DNA of 64,000 bases from Mesorhizobium norvegicum (GCF_004919685.1 NZ_SMYZ01000081.1:1-64000); one strand, 5' to 3'. Positions 8,832-19,955 are shown, counted from the stretch's first letter. The notes: generated by a model from the sequence alone, not told the origin. Numbers and translations are program-made.

Positions 8832-9941
8832 ATGTCCGATGCAAAACTTCAGAGTGTGCTGTCGTCTCTTTCGCAGGTGGTGAGACAGTTAGATGCTCTG
8901 CCATCCGATACACCAGCGCCGGATTCAAGTTGGGTAAAACTAAACACGAATGAGAACCCCTTCCCGCTTCCGGCAATCATAATGCAAAGTGCGATTGCAG
9001 CTCTCGAACGGCAGTATCTATATCCAGAAGACGATAACATCAGCTTGAGGGAAGCAGCCGCGAATGCCTACAGCGTCTCCATGGATCAGGTGATCGCCGG
9101 CAACGGATCGTCTGAACTGCTTGGACTTGTCTACAGAGCATTCCTTACCCCGGGGGATAGCGTGGCGATGATGTCGCCAGGCTTTTCGTTCAACCGCAAA
9201 CTTGCAACGTTGCAGGGTGCTCAATTTGTCGAAATCGAATTTAGCGAAGATCATTCCTTGCCGATGGAGCAATTGCTCTTCGGTCCTGCAAAGGACGCCA
9301 AGTTCATTCTGCTAGCCAATCCGAACAATCCGACTGGAACGTTCGTTCCGGTGGCCGATATCGAACGCCTGGTAGCGAAATCGGACCGCTTGATCGTGCT
9401 GGATGAGGCCTACGTCGACTTTGCACCCGAGAATGGTCTACGCCTCATCAATCGCTATTCGAACCTTCTGGTCTTAAGGACATTTTCGAAAAGCTATGCT
9501 GCCGCCGGCATTCGCGTCGGTTTCGGTTTCGGTCATCCTGAAATTATCGGCAGGCTACGCAACATCCAGAACGTCTTCAACATGAATGTGATCGGGCAGG
9601 CGGTTGGTATCAGCGTCCTTGCGCACCGCGCCGCCTATGCAGACAACCACAGACACATCAGGCATGAACGACGGCGAGTAACGCTCGCGCTGTCGCAACT
9701 TGGATTTTCCGTAATCCCTTCCCACGCAAACTTCTTGCTTGCCCGCGTGCCAACGGGACAGGACGGCTCATGGTGGCAATCAGCCTTTGCAAGGCAAAAA
9801 ATACTTGTTGCCGTCTTTCCAGATAAAGGTTTGGAAAATTACGTCCGCGTCAGCATCGGTACAAAAGAGCAAATGGATGCATTTCTTTGTGCCGCTGGTC
9901 GTATTTGTAGAATAGTTAATATGTCAATATGCCCGTATTAG
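8832..9941 (+). CDS. hisC: Histidinol-phosphate aminotransferase
   Basis: PLP-dependent class I/II aminotransferase of about 369 residues converting imidazole-acetol phosphate to histidinol phosphate in histidine synthesis. It shows the substrate-loop signature LNTNENPFPLP, the NPNNPTGTF block, the Asp-Ala-Tyr pair (VLDEAYVDF) and the Schiff-base Lys in RTFSKSYAAAGIRVGF. I start it at the ATG at 8832, seven bases after GGAG; the frame is open 112 codons further upstream, but that part covers the nifA remnant and is not coding. A possible -24/-12-like element (TGGCGG...TGCA) lies at 8744-8759 without an upstream NifA site, so its regulation is uncertain. An island-borne hisC could be a second copy of a chromosomal gene, or could serve related imidazole or aromatic amino-acid transamination. 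Confidence 0.88.
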   Translation: MSDAKLQSVLSSLSQVVRQLDALPSDTPAPDSSWVKLNTNENPFPLPAIIMQSAIAALERQYLYPEDDNISLREAAANAYSVSMDQVIAGNGSSELLGLVYRAFLTPGDSVAMMSPGFSFNRKLATLQGAQFVEIEFSEDHSLPMEQLLFGPAKDAKFILLANPNNPTGTFVPVADIERLVAKSDRLIVLDEAYVDFAPENGLRLINRYSNLLVLRTFSKSYAAAGIRVGFGFGHPEIIGRLRNIQNVFNMNVIGQAVGISVLAHRAAYADNHRHIRHERRRVTLALSQLGFSVIPSHANFLLARVPTGQDGSWWQSAFARQKILVAVFPDKGLENYVRVSIGTKEQMDAFLCAAGRICRIVNMSICPY

Positions 9942-10068
9942 GTTGCATGAGCCTCCGCTTGAGCATTGCGCAGGCAATAATCCGAGCGATTACACAAGCG
10001 AGAAATCTTTAAATTGCTTGGAATACGCAAGCAACCGGACTTGTTGCGTCAAAAATGGAGACAATATC

Positions 10069-11097
10069 ATGGATAAGGCCTTTCCTTCAGGCCTAGCTGT
10101 CGGCATCTTCGATCATCTGGACGAGGACGGCCCCGATATCGCCCGACAGTACGAAGATCGCCTGATGTTAGCGGAGGCGTGCGATCACCTTGGGTTCTAT
10201 GCATATCATCTCGCAGAGCACCATTGTACCCCACATGGGAGAGGTCCCTCACCGAATCTGTTCTTGTCGAGCGTAGTCCAGCGAACCCGTCGCCTTCGTG
10301 TCGGCCCGTTGGTAATGCTGCTTGCCCTCTATCATCCGCTACGTGCGTTCGAAGAGATCTGTATGCTGGACCAATTGAGCGGTGGCAGGCTCGAACTTGG
10401 GATAGGGCGCGGCTCGCTCCCGATCGAATTGGGTTACTTCGGGATTGGCTCGGACGCGGCGCCAAACCACTATGCGGAAGCCAGCGAAATTCTTATCAAT
10501 GCGCTGAAGGGCGGCACGCTATCCTATCAAGGTCGCCATTTTGAGTTGAACAGCGTTCCGCTGACGCTAAGAACTCATCAGCGTCCACATCCGCCGACTT
10601 GGATCGCCACCAATCGACCGGAATCGGCAGGCTGGGCCGCTGCGAATGGGATGAACATCGCGTGCGTGGGACCTTCCTCTTCCGTTCGAAGAATCACTGA
10701 TGCCTTCCGCGCCGGTCGAGAGCACACCAGTGAGGCGGACGACCAAGCGCCATTTCTTGGATTGCTCCGAATGGTCGTGATTGGGCGCTCTGAAACAGAT
10801 GCACGTTCACTCGCCGCACCTGCTTACGAACGGTGGCTCAAGAGCTTTAAATTCCTTTATGATCTCAATGGCATGCCGACTCCACCAAACCTGCCGCTGA
10901 CCTTCGATGCAGCAATCGAGAAGGAATTGTGCGTAGTAGGAACGGCAGCATCTGCGGGACAAGCTCTTCTTGATCAGCTGGAAGCGGCAGGTGCAAACTA
11001 CCTCCTTTGTCAACCGGCGTTTGGGAATCTGTCGTTAGATGCTTCCCTATATACCGCAACGGCGATTCAATCCGCAATTATGGCTCGAGTTGGCTAA
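10069..11097 (+). CDS. LLM-class flavin-dependent monooxygenase
   Basis: Bacterial-luciferase-like oxidoreductase of about 342 residues with a TIM-barrel fold, expected to use reduced FMN and oxygen. Family blocks include GFYAYHLAEHHCTPHG near residue 45, LRVGPLVMLLALYHPLR, and GGRLELGIGRGSLPIELGYFG. The ATG at 10069 has GGAGAC just upstream; 42 further codons upstream are open but lack family similarity. It follows hisC by 127 bases on the same strand and could be in the same transcript. The substrate cannot be predicted; relatives act on alkanes, sulfonates or chelators. Nothing suggests damage. Confidence 0.85.
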   Translation: MDKAFPSGLAVGIFDHLDEDGPDIARQYEDRLMLAEACDHLGFYAYHLAEHHCTPHGRGPSPNLFLSSVVQRTRRLRVGPLVMLLALYHPLRAFEEICMLDQLSGGRLELGIGRGSLPIELGYFGIGSDAAPNHYAEASEILINALKGGTLSYQGRHFELNSVPLTLRTHQRPHPPTWIATNRPESAGWAAANGMNIACVGPSSSVRRITDAFRAGREHTSEADDQAPFLGLLRMVVIGRSETDARSLAAPAYERWLKSFKFLYDLNGMPTPPNLPLTFDAAIEKELCVVGTAASAGQALLDQLEAAGANYLLCQPAFGNLSLDASLYTATAIQSAIMARVG

Positions 11098-11356
11098 CCC
11101 CGGTTCGAACGTTCGCTCACCCAACAACGTGCCAAGCGGCATGCGTCGCTAGCGACGACTAGGTGCGGGTTTCGGATGACCCATCAACCGGTTGGCACAG
11201 AGGCATGCGGCTCCTACTCAAAGCGGCGTGTTGTTCATAGGCGACAGCGACCGTGTATGCCGCATTCTCACCCCTCGGATAGGGCCTTCATGTCCTAGGA
11301 GTAGACCCACGATCGCCTGCCAGACTTGATCGGAGCGTTGGATACGTTCGGCCCGA
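11098..11356. other. Convergent intergenic region
   Basis: Lies between the 3' ends of the monooxygenase and thiD. I see no gene. A TGGCAC at 11191 resembles a -24 element, but the spacing to the next GC is one base too long and no gene follows in that direction. Confidence 0.5.
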
Positions 11357-12127
11357 TTAGCTTATCGGCCCGATATCCTTCGATCCGGCAAGCGCATCGA
11401 AAACATGTTGCTTGGCTTGGCGCACGCTCGCTTCCAGCGACGCTCCAAGAGCAAGCGAGGCGGCGACTGCGCTGGCCATCATGCAACCCGTTCCGCGCAT
11501 CCCTTGCGGCAAGCGGCGCGCCTCGAACCGAACTGCAGGTTGGTTCGGCTGCAAAAGCACGTCGACGCAACGGGTTCCTTGTGCATGGCCGCCCTTGACG
11601 AGTACGGCGGTCCTCACCGTCCTCGATAGCTCTTCAGCCTGACGACAAGCCCCTTCTTCGTCCGCGGCCGGTGACGAGCCGGTAAGCGCAGCCAGCTCGA
11701 CCAGGTTAGGCGTTACAAGCCGGCAGATCGGCATCAGATCGTGGCGCAGCATATTAATGGCATCGTCCGCCAGCAGATTGCGTCCCGAGGTAGAGGCCAG
11801 GACCGGGTCGAGTACCACAGGCACTTGGCGGTTGACCAAAACAGCGCCGACTGCCTCAACAGCCGCCGATGTCCCAATCATGCCTATCTTGACGGCCGCG
11901 ACAGCGTTGGCAGCGAACGCGGCGCGCATCTGAGCGGCGACAAGCTCCGACGGCACAAGCTTGACGTGCTCGACAGCCGAGTGCGTCTGGACTGTCACGG
12001 CGGTGATGGCAAGACAACTGCGCAGCCCGAAGGCGGAAACCGTTTCTATATCGCGGGCAATTCCAGCTCCACCGCTGGAGTCCGACCCGCCAACGACAAG
12101 CACATGCGGTTCTCGCCTCAGCGCCAT
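11357..12127 (-). CDS. thiD: Hydroxymethylpyrimidine/phosphomethylpyrimidine kinase
   Basis: Ribokinase-fold enzyme that phosphorylates HMP and HMP-phosphate to HMP diphosphate, one of the two building blocks joined by ThiE. Visible are the N-terminal glycine-rich substrate loop (VVGGSDSSGGAGIARD), the central VVLDPVLASTSG block and the anion-hole/catalytic motif GMRGTGCMMASAVAASL. About 256 residues from the chosen ATG; an in-frame ATG seven codons upstream is also possible. It is the last gene of the thiamine operon, overlapping or abutting thiE, and is probably controlled by the TPP riboswitch before thiC. Confidence 0.93.
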   Translation of the reverse strand: MALRREPHVLVVGGSDSSGGAGIARDIETVSAFGLRSCLAITAVTVQTHSAVEHVKLVPSELVAAQMRAAFAANAVAAVKIGMIGTSAAVEAVGAVLVNRQVPVVLDPVLASTSGRNLLADDAINMLRHDLMPICRLVTPNLVELAALTGSSPAADEEGACRQAEELSRTVRTAVLVKGGHAQGTRCVDVLLQPNQPAVRFEARRLPQGMRGTGCMMASAVAASLALGASLEASVRQAKQHVFDALAGSKDIGPIS

Positions 12128-12723
12128 CGCTCCGTCTTTTCGATCCATTCTCGTGTGCGCGCTTCGGGATCGGCATTCAGCGTGATGTCGGTGACCACTG
12201 CCGCGCTGTCGGCGTCAGCCGCGAAAACTCCGTCGAGCCTGTCAGGGTTGAGACCGCCAATGGCGACCAATGGGATTGGCGCTACCCGATGCTTCCATTC
12301 TCTGATCCGTTCGAGTCCCTGCGGCGCCCATTTCATCTTCTTCAGGATGGTCGGGTAGATGGGCCCAAGCGCGATATAGTCAGGCTCGGCGGCCACGGCC
12401 GTGTCCAGTTCGACACCATCATGCGTGCTCAGTCCGAGCCTCACGCCGGCTACCCGAATCCGCGAACGGTCGGCGGTTTGCAGATCCTCCTGACCGAGAT
12501 GAACGAAGTCGCAGCCTTCCTCGATGGCCAGTCGCCAGTAATCATTGATGATGAGCTGGCACCCGTATCGAGCGCACATGGCCTTCGCTGTGCGGATCTC
12601 AGCGCGCAATCCGGCTTCGCCCATGGTCTTGATGCGAAGCTGCACCAGCTTGACGCCGAGCGGCACCAGCCGATCGATCCAGGCTGCACTTTCGACGATC
12701 AGGTAGAAGGGATCGAGCTTCAT
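12118..12723 (-). CDS. thiE: Thiamine phosphate synthase
   Basis: TIM-barrel enzyme of 201 residues coupling HMP diphosphate with the thiazole carboxylate to give thiamine monophosphate. Recognisable elements are the early KLVQLRIK strand, the LIINDYWRLA block, the diphosphate-binding FVHLGQEDL strand, and ALGPIYPT. The C-terminal phosphate site VAIGGLN is present. Its ATG overlaps the thiG stop by four bases. The protein is slightly shorter and more divergent than E. coli ThiE, as is usual in rhizobia, but no key block is missing. Confidence 0.92.
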   Translation of the reverse strand: MKLDPFYLIVESAAWIDRLVPLGVKLVQLRIKTMGEAGLRAEIRTAKAMCARYGCQLIINDYWRLAIEEGCDFVHLGQEDLQTADRSRIRVAGVRLGLSTHDGVELDTAVAAEPDYIALGPIYPTILKKMKWAPQGLERIREWKHRVAPIPLVAIGGLNPDRLDGVFAADADSAAVVTDITLNADPEARTREWIEKTERWR

Positions 12724-13493
12724 GAAAAAACGGCTCTGCCGATCGTCGGTGTCGATGGCACGGCAGCGTCGCGCGGTTCGAGGATTCCCGAGATGAAAGC
12801 TTCACGACCGGCCTCGACCGCCTTGCCGAACGCACGCGCCATGCCGACCGGATCGGCCGCCTTGGCGACCGCTGTGTTCAGGAGCACGGCGTCAAAGCCG
12901 AGTTCCATAACGGTTGCCGCGTGCGACGGTCGTCCGAGCCCCGCATCCACAATCAGCGGGACCTCAGGGAAATGTCCGCGCATCGAGCGCAGCGCCATGA
13001 TGTTGATCGGCCCAAGGGCGGAGCCGATCGGTGCGCACCACGGCATCAAGACCTTGCAGCCCGCCGCCAGTAGCCGCTCGGCGACAACGAGGTCGTCGGT
13101 GGTGTAGGGGAATACAGCAAAACCGTCCTCGCACAGGACGTGGGCGGCTTCGACCAGACCGAACACGTCTGGTTGTAGCGTGTCGTGGTTGCCGATCACT
13201 TCGAGCTTGATCCAGTTGGTGCCGAACACCTCGCGCGCCATTTTCGCGGTCATGACCGCCTCCTTGACGGAGTGGCAGCCAGCAGTATTGGGCAGGATTC
13301 TTACGCCGAGCGAGCGGATCAACGACCAGAATTGTTCGCCGGCCCTGCCGCCTGCCATTTCGCGACGCAGCGAGACGGTGACCACCGATGTGCCCGACGC
13401 CTTGACTGCATCGGCAAGGATGGCCGGCGAAGGATATTGAGCCGTGCCGAGAAGCAGGCGGGAAGGAAGCGTGGTTCCAAGAAGATCGAACAC
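12720..13493 (-). CDS. thiG: Thiazole synthase
   Basis: Forms the thiazole phosphate ring from deoxyxylulose phosphate, dehydroglycine (made by ThiO) and sulfur carried on ThiS. The 257-residue TIM barrel has the family start (LLGTAQYPSPAILADAVKASG), the catalytic Lys in WIKLEVIG, and the phosphate loops VDAGLGRPSHAATVMELG and VLLNTAVAKA. It sits three bases after thiS and overlaps thiE by four bases. All expected features are intact. Confidence 0.95.
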   Translation of the reverse strand: MFDLLGTTLPSRLLLGTAQYPSPAILADAVKASGTSVVTVSLRREMAGGRAGEQFWSLIRSLGVRILPNTAGCHSVKEAVMTAKMAREVFGTNWIKLEVIGNHDTLQPDVFGLVEAAHVLCEDGFAVFPYTTDDLVVAERLLAAGCKVLMPWCAPIGSALGPINIMALRSMRGHFPEVPLIVDAGLGRPSHAATVMELGFDAVLLNTAVAKAADPVGMARAFGKAVEAGREAFISGILEPRDAAVPSTPTIGRAVFS

Positions 13494-13496
13494 GAT

Positions 13497-13694
13497 CTAG
13501 CCTCCTTGCATCGGCGAGAGGATTTCAATCCGGTCGCCGTCGCTCAACTGGAATTCCGCCCGCTTGGCTTTGTGCACGAGGTCGCTGTTGACGGCCGTTG
13601 CAAGCCAATCGCCCTCATAGTCGAGCGCGGCAAGCAGGTCGGCCAATGTCGCGGCGGCAACCTCATGCGCTTCGCCGTTGACGGTCAGTTTCAT
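13497..13694 (-). CDS. thiS: Sulfur carrier protein ThiS
   Basis: Ubiquitin-fold carrier of 65 residues whose C-terminal Gly-Gly is adenylated and thiocarboxylated to deliver sulfur for thiazole formation. The protein begins MKLTVNGEA and ends SPMQGG, the required di-glycine tail. The start at 13694 lies inside the 3' end of thiO (a 32-base overlap), so the two genes are translationally linked. No thiF gene is visible in the window, so activation must depend on a ThiF/MoeB-type enzyme encoded elsewhere. Confidence 0.93.
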   Translation of the reverse strand: MKLTVNGEAHEVAAATLADLLAALDYEGDWLATAVNSDLVHKAKRAEFQLSDGDRIEILSPMQGG

Positions 13695-14660
13695 GTGCAA
13701 CCTCCCTGGTTCTGTCTTGGCTAAAAACCAGGTCGGCAGCCTGGCGCGCCATGGCGGGGGCGAGAAGAAAGCCATGGCGGTAAAGCCCATTGATCGAGAC
13801 GGTGTCTCCGCTCGCTTCGACGCGCGGCAGGTTGTCTGGAAAGGCCGGACGAACGCCGACACCGGTTTCAGCGATCTCGGCCTCACCAAAGGCCGGATGG
13901 AGGGCATAGGCGGTGCCCAGCAGCTCCATCATGGAACGCGCCGTGACCGGTCCGGCGGACTGGCTTTCAATCATCGTCGCGCCGATCATGAAACGGTGGT
14001 CGGCGCGCGGCACCACATAGAGCGGAAATCGCGGATGCAGCAGTCTGACCGGGCGCGACAGCGAGATATCCAGCGTGCGCAGGATAAGCATCTCGCCACG
14101 AACGCCACGCAACCCATCGTCTTCCGCCGCCATCCCCGTGCAGTCGATCCGGCGATCGAAACCGGAAAGGTGCCGGGCGTCAGTGCCGAAGCGGAATTCG
14201 ACGCCCATGGCTGCGAGCTTGTCGTGAAGTGCCGCCATCGCCTGGCGCGGGTCGAGATGAGCCTCGCCGGGGAACAGCAATCCGCGCCGGAAGCGGCCGG
14301 CGAGGTCGGGCTCCAGCAAGGTGATTTCATCTTCATCGACACGCCGATGCCCCGACGTGCGGCTGGCAAAGCGGTCGAGCTCGCCGGCATCGCGCGGTGC
14401 GGCCACGACCAGTGTTCCGGCCCGCGTCACCTGGCCGGGCGTTGCCGTATCCCACCAGTCGGCGGCGTCGCGTCCGAGATCGAGAACCGGCTGCTCGGCG
14501 CTTTCGCGCTCGCACCATGGCGCCAGCATGCCGCCCGCGAACCAAGATGCGTTGCCGCCGAGAGCATGTCTTGTCTCGGCAACTGTCACCGCCGCGCCAC
14601 GTATGGCGAACTCGAAGGCTGCGGTGAGACCGGCGATGCCGGCCCCTTGGACCAGCACCC

Positions 14661-14664
<4 letters not shown>
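13663..14664 (-). CDS. thiO: Glycine oxidase ThiO (FAD-dependent)
   Basis: FAD enzyme of 333 residues that oxidises glycine to dehydroglycine for thiazole synthesis. The N-terminal dinucleotide site reads VLVQGAGIAGLTAAFEFA, followed by GGNASWFAGGMLAPWCE, typical of the ThiO/DAAO family. A central substrate region (LYVVPRADHRFMIGATMIES) and a C-terminal FAD segment (SINGLYRHGFLLAPAMA) are present. Having thiO rather than thiH shows the oxygen-dependent version of the pathway. It overlaps thiC by four bases. Confidence 0.93.
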
Positions 14665-16496
<1,832 letters not shown>

Positions 16497-16618
16497 CTTG
16501 AGGCTCCTTTGCTCATGCATTGGAGACCCAGTTCTGTGCCGGAAGGATGAAAAGACGCTTCTGCCGACCTGCCGAAACAGGATCTCGGGCGTAAACTCCC
16601 GCAAAGCGCTTGCACCGT

Positions 16619-16710
16619 CCCTACGCCAGTATGAACTGGATCAGGTTCAACGGGTCACTGCGCCGCGAAAGCCAGCAGTATCTCAGCCCCTTGCCGGGAC
16701 TCCCCTGGTG
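16619..16710 (-). ncRNA. TPP riboswitch (THI element)
   Basis: On the minus strand, about 120-215 bases before thiC, the leader contains the two conserved halves of the thiamine pyrophosphate aptamer: GGGGCTGAGATACTGC (pyrimidine-sensing CUGAGA bulge) and GAACCTGATCCAGTTCATAC, closed by the outer helix GGGGAGTCCC and ACTGGCGTAGGG. It should shut off thiC and the whole thiamine operon when thiamine pyrophosphate is abundant, probably by hiding the ribosome site as in other proteobacteria. I did not model an expression platform. Confidence 0.95.
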
Positions 16711-16736
16711 AATGCGTCGAATTGAATGGGCCGGCG

Positions 16737-16982
16737 CTATTTTGTCAAGCGCATTCGTCCCGCAGCGGTGATCGGCAACCAAACAAACCCAGCGGAAAAG
16801 CATGCTAGTATAGAGAGCAAGTGACGCCCCAGAGCAGCGGTTAAGCGCCCCCAATAAGGCGAGCCCTCATGCGGATTCGGTGCCTTTTCCAGCACGGTAT
16901 TTTCGGGGCTTTCCGGAACGACGCTGCTGCCACCCAGTTGGGTGAGATTGCTATAGATGTCTGTCTTGCTCGTCGTCGGCAA
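16737..16982 (-). pseudogene. queF: Truncated queF (preQ0 reductase)
   Basis: Directly after queE, a frame opening with TTG behind GGAAGGA reads MPTTSKTDIYSNLTQLGG and PENTVLEKAPNPHEGSPY, the start of NADPH-dependent 7-cyano-7-deazaguanine reductase. Similarity ends after about 47 codons (around 16840), well before the catalytic Cys and Asp; the remaining codons to the stop are unrelated. The break lies just upstream of the thiamine leader, so the deletion that joined the que and thi operons probably removed the rest. The start codon is inferred. Confidence 0.75.
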
Positions 16983-16996
16983 TCCTTCCGCTTCGG

Positions 16997-17734
16997 CTAG
17001 ACGCCCCGTTTGTTCCCCCAGAGCAGAACATGAAGCTGCGGCAGTACACGCGCCTCGAACCACCTGTCACGGGTCACCTTTTCAACCAGCCATTCCATGC
17101 GCCTCATCACACCGGCCATGTCGATGAACGCGTCTTCGTCGCCGGGACGCGGCGGCGTGTGATTGCCGGGCTGCAGATAGACGGGTAATTGCGGGTAGCG
17201 CGCCGCGGCGTCTTTGGCATAGGCATAGTCATCATCGTCGAAGACAACGAGCTTGAGCGCCATCTGCGGCTTATCCTGCGCCGCCTCTAAGCAGGCGTCG
17301 AACGCGGCCCAATCTGTCGTCATTTCGCTTGAGGGCGGCTTGGGGCTTAGTACCAGCACGTCGAGATCCGCGAACCATTGCTTAGACACCGAGCCTTGGG
17401 TTTCCAATGCAAAACGGTAGCCCTCACCATGCCCGCGGTCGATCAACTGGCCAAGCGGCTGGATGGCCGGATTGCCGCCCGACAGCGATACCATCACGGG
17501 CTGACCGCCGGAAAGCGCAATGACCTTTTGCCAAACCGCGTCGGGAGACATCATCTCCCAATCATGGCGGAAGCGACGGTCCACCGCATGCAGGCTGTCG
17601 CACCAGGAACAGCGATAATCGCACCCGCCGGTTCTTACGAACACCGTCGGCAAGCCGATCAGCACGCCTTCGCCCTGAATGGTCGGCCCAAAAATCTCGC
17701 TCACCCGGATTCCGGGATGCAACGCGCAAGTCAT
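16997..17734 (-). CDS. queE: 7-carboxy-7-deazaguanine synthase
   Basis: Radical-SAM enzyme of about 245 residues that contracts carboxytetrahydropterin to 7-carboxy-7-deazaguanine, step three of queuosine (preQ0) synthesis. The cluster motif is GGCDYRCSWCDS (CxxxCxxC), and the N-terminal block SEIFGPTIQGEGVLIG is typical. I start it at the ATG at 17734, overlapping the queD stop (ATGA); the longer open frame upstream covers queD. Followed by a truncated queF. Confidence 0.94.
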   Translation of the reverse strand: MTCALHPGIRVSEIFGPTIQGEGVLIGLPTVFVRTGGCDYRCSWCDSLHAVDRRFRHDWEMMSPDAVWQKVIALSGGQPVMVSLSGGNPAIQPLGQLIDRGHGEGYRFALETQGSVSKQWFADLDVLVLSPKPPSSEMTTDWAAFDACLEAAQDKPQMALKLVVFDDDDYAYAKDAAARYPQLPVYLQPGNHTPPRPGDEDAFIDMAGVMRRMEWLVEKVTRDRWFEARVLPQLHVLLWGNKRGV

Positions 17735-18090
17735 GGTCGGTATTCCGCCCAGGTTTTCGGCGTCTCGCTCACCCGCACGGCGGAGGTTTCGGGTAGCCGC
17801 ACCTTGCACCAGTCGTAGAAGTGCCTGGCCAGATATTCCGCTGTGGCATGGTCATGCCCCAGCACGTCGTTAAGATGCCGATGGTCGAACGTCCCATCGA
17901 TGTAGTGCTTGAACGCCGCCAGATCTTGGTAGTCGCGCACAAAGCCGTGTTCGTCCAGTTCGCCACCTGAAAGCTCCACTACGACGATGTAGTTGTGGCC
18001 GTGCAGACGTGCGCACTGATGATCTGGTGGCAAGGAGGTGAGCTGATGCGAGGCCGAGAAGTGGAACTCTTTGGTAATGCGGAACATCAC
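17731..18090 (-). CDS. queD: 6-carboxytetrahydropterin synthase
   Basis: Zinc enzyme of 119 residues making carboxytetrahydropterin from dihydroneopterin triphosphate for queuosine synthesis. The zinc ligands are seen in FHFSASHQL and RLHGHNY, and the catalytic region in DGTFDHRHLNDVLG. It overlaps queC (ATGA) and queE (ATGA). A decayed piece of a second queD lies at about 40770-40855 with the same GGELxxHGFVRDYQDLAA segment. Confidence 0.95.
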   Translation of the reverse strand: MMFRITKEFHFSASHQLTSLPPDHQCARLHGHNYIVVVELSGGELDEHGFVRDYQDLAAFKHYIDGTFDHRHLNDVLGHDHATAEYLARHFYDWCKVRLPETSAVRVSETPKTWAEYRP

Positions 18091-18785
18091 GCGCTCCTTG
18101 TCTGGATAGCGTGGAGCCAGAAGTCTGCGTCCTCATAATCTGTCGGGTCGGTGATGCCGGCCAGATCGAATGCTTCGCGCCGTTCGACGCATGTCCCGCA
18201 GCGACCGCAATGACGTGCGCCGCCCTTGTAGCAGGACCACGTCGCCTCGAACGGTGTGGCGTACTTTGCCCCCTCGCTGACGATGTCGGCCTTCGACATA
18301 TTCACATACGGAGCGTACAGGCGGATATCGGCGTAGCCTGCGAGCGCATGGTTCTGCATCGTCTGAAAGGCGTCGATAAAAGCGGGCCGGCAATCGGGAT
18401 AGATGAAATGATCTCCGCCGTGGACGGCAGTGGCCACCGCATCGGCCTTCTGCGCGGCGGCAACCCCGAAGGCGATGGCCAGCATGATGGCGTTCCTATT
18501 CGGCACCACCGTGATCCTCATGGAGTCTTCGGCATAGTGCCCGTCGGGCACGTCCACATTATCAGTCAGCGCCGAGCCGCTCAGGTTCCGGCCGACATCG
18601 CGGATATCGACGATCTGGTGCGGAACACCCAGCCGCTTGGCGCAGATGGCGGCAAAGCCGAGTTCCTTTTTGTGCCTCTGGCCGTAATCGAACGAAAGCA
18701 GGCCAATGAGTTTCTGCTCGGTCGCCACTTTGTGAGCGAGCGAAACAGAGTCCAATCCGCCGGAGCAGATGACGAGGGCATTCAT
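18087..18785 (-). CDS. queC: 7-cyano-7-deazaguanine synthase
   Basis: ATP-dependent enzyme of 232 residues converting carboxydeazaguanine to preQ0. The PP-loop reads VICSGGLDSVSLAH right at the N-terminus, and the C-terminal zinc knuckle is seen in CYKGGARHCGRCGTC. The ATG at 18785 puts the loop where the family has it; the upstream in-frame codons carry no similarity. First gene of queC-queD-queE. With queF broken, the local genes reach preQ0 but not preQ1 unless a chromosomal queF exists. Confidence 0.95.
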   Translation of the reverse strand: MNALVICSGGLDSVSLAHKVATEQKLIGLLSFDYGQRHKKELGFAAICAKRLGVPHQIVDIRDVGRNLSGSALTDNVDVPDGHYAEDSMRITVVPNRNAIMLAIAFGVAAAQKADAVATAVHGGDHFIYPDCRPAFIDAFQTMQNHALAGYADIRLYAPYVNMSKADIVSEGAKYATPFEATWSCYKGGARHCGRCGTCVERREAFDLAGITDPTDYEDADFWLHAIQTRSA

Positions 18786-19125
18786 GGTTTGAGTCCTTGT
18801 TTTGACCGGGTAAGGCTGCGACCGGAGATTTCTCTGCGTTCCCACTACTCCACGGAGCCGGTTTTGTGAATGGGGTGGACGCGATTGAGCCCACGTACCT
18901 TGTTGTCAGCGTCCCCAAGATGACTTTGCACGCGACTTGTCGTGTATCTTCGACCGCTGGGGTGCTGACGCCGGCACTGCGTATATAGGCGTATAGACGA
19001 TGCAGAAATCACTGCCGTGGCGCAGCAGCATTCCCGACACACCTTCGGCTTGTCCGGTTTGCCCCAGCACATGACGTCCCGAGTTTCGGCGACAACGCAA
19101 GGGTCGACCGGCAGTCCAGTGAAAG
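18786..19125. other. Region upstream of queC, nothing assigned
   Basis: Holds the presumed queC promoter. The minus strand around 18960-19090 reads VSGMLLRHGSDFCIVYT in one frame, which looks like former coding sequence, but I cannot name it. No preQ1 riboswitch was recognised. Confidence 0.4.
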
Positions 19126-19129
19126 GCTT

Positions 19130-19760
19130 CTGCCTCGTGCTTTGCCGTTTTCTGGTCTGCGCATAGATCGCCTCGAGCCGCCGCGCCTCGTCATTGGTCA
19201 GAGCTGGGAATTCCTTTCCGAGGGCGCGGCTCGATAGGGGCCACCATTCTGGTTAAGGAAACGGAAGAGCAGATCGATCAGCCGCTCAGGCGTGTCGATA
19301 AAGGCATTCACATGTTACCGGAATTGATCGTAGCGCTGCAGAAAAGCTGTTTCGTAGGGAAGGGACCGTTCGATCGCCCGCCGAACGCAGGCATAAAGAA
19401 ATTCGGCGTGCGGGTTGCATCGAAGTATCGGTAGAAATCCCCGGTGTCATTCAGCACCCGGACGTTGAATTGCGGCGTCAGTTCCCATTCGACCAATGGC
19501 AGAAGGCGCTTCCAATAGCTCTCCAGCATACGCCTGTACTCGTCGATCTGGTCCAGGATCGCGGCCGATACGGGAACACCACTCCCGGCGATTGAAGCGG
19601 TGCATGGCAAGGACGTGGTGGATCAGGTAGCGGTGAATGCGGCCGTCTCCGTCCTCGAACTGATGGATGTAGACAAACCCGAAGGCGAAGATTGCGGCGG
19701 CGACGACTGCATCAAGGTTTTGCGCTGGGCCTTGATCGAACGCAATTCCAGAACAACTTT
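19130..19760 (-). pseudogene. Broken fic (Fic-domain AMP-transferase)
   Basis: The minus strand carries, in at least two frames, the Fic core and the C-terminal region typical of Fic proteins with a winged-helix tail. One frame gives FVYIHQFEDGDGRIHRYLIH, corresponding to the HPFxDGNGRxxR AMPylation motif (here with D in place of N). Another gives LDQIDEYRRMLESYWKRLLP and VLNDTGDFYRYFDAT. Frameshifts near 19590 and stops after 19320 break it, and the N-terminal inhibitory domain is missing. A shorter, more decayed copy lies at about 38775-38905. Confidence 0.7.
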
Positions 19761-19955
19761 CCTAGACTGAAGGCGTCGCAAGGCAAGACATTGTCGGCGC
19801 TGATCGTTGTCCCAGCTGATCCCAGCATCGGTTCCTGCTTCTTGGGTCTAGCGCCCTAGGCGACGCATGGTCGGCGAGCGCTCTGGCTGACCTTAATCCA
19901 AATACCTAAGAATCACAGGGTTCCATTGCGCTGATCGAGACGGCCTTCTAGCCCT

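Noticed and set aside
11191..11206. TGGCACAGAGGCATGC resembling a -24/-12 element
   Set aside because: The GG to GC spacing is eleven rather than ten bases, and the next gene in that direction is convergent.
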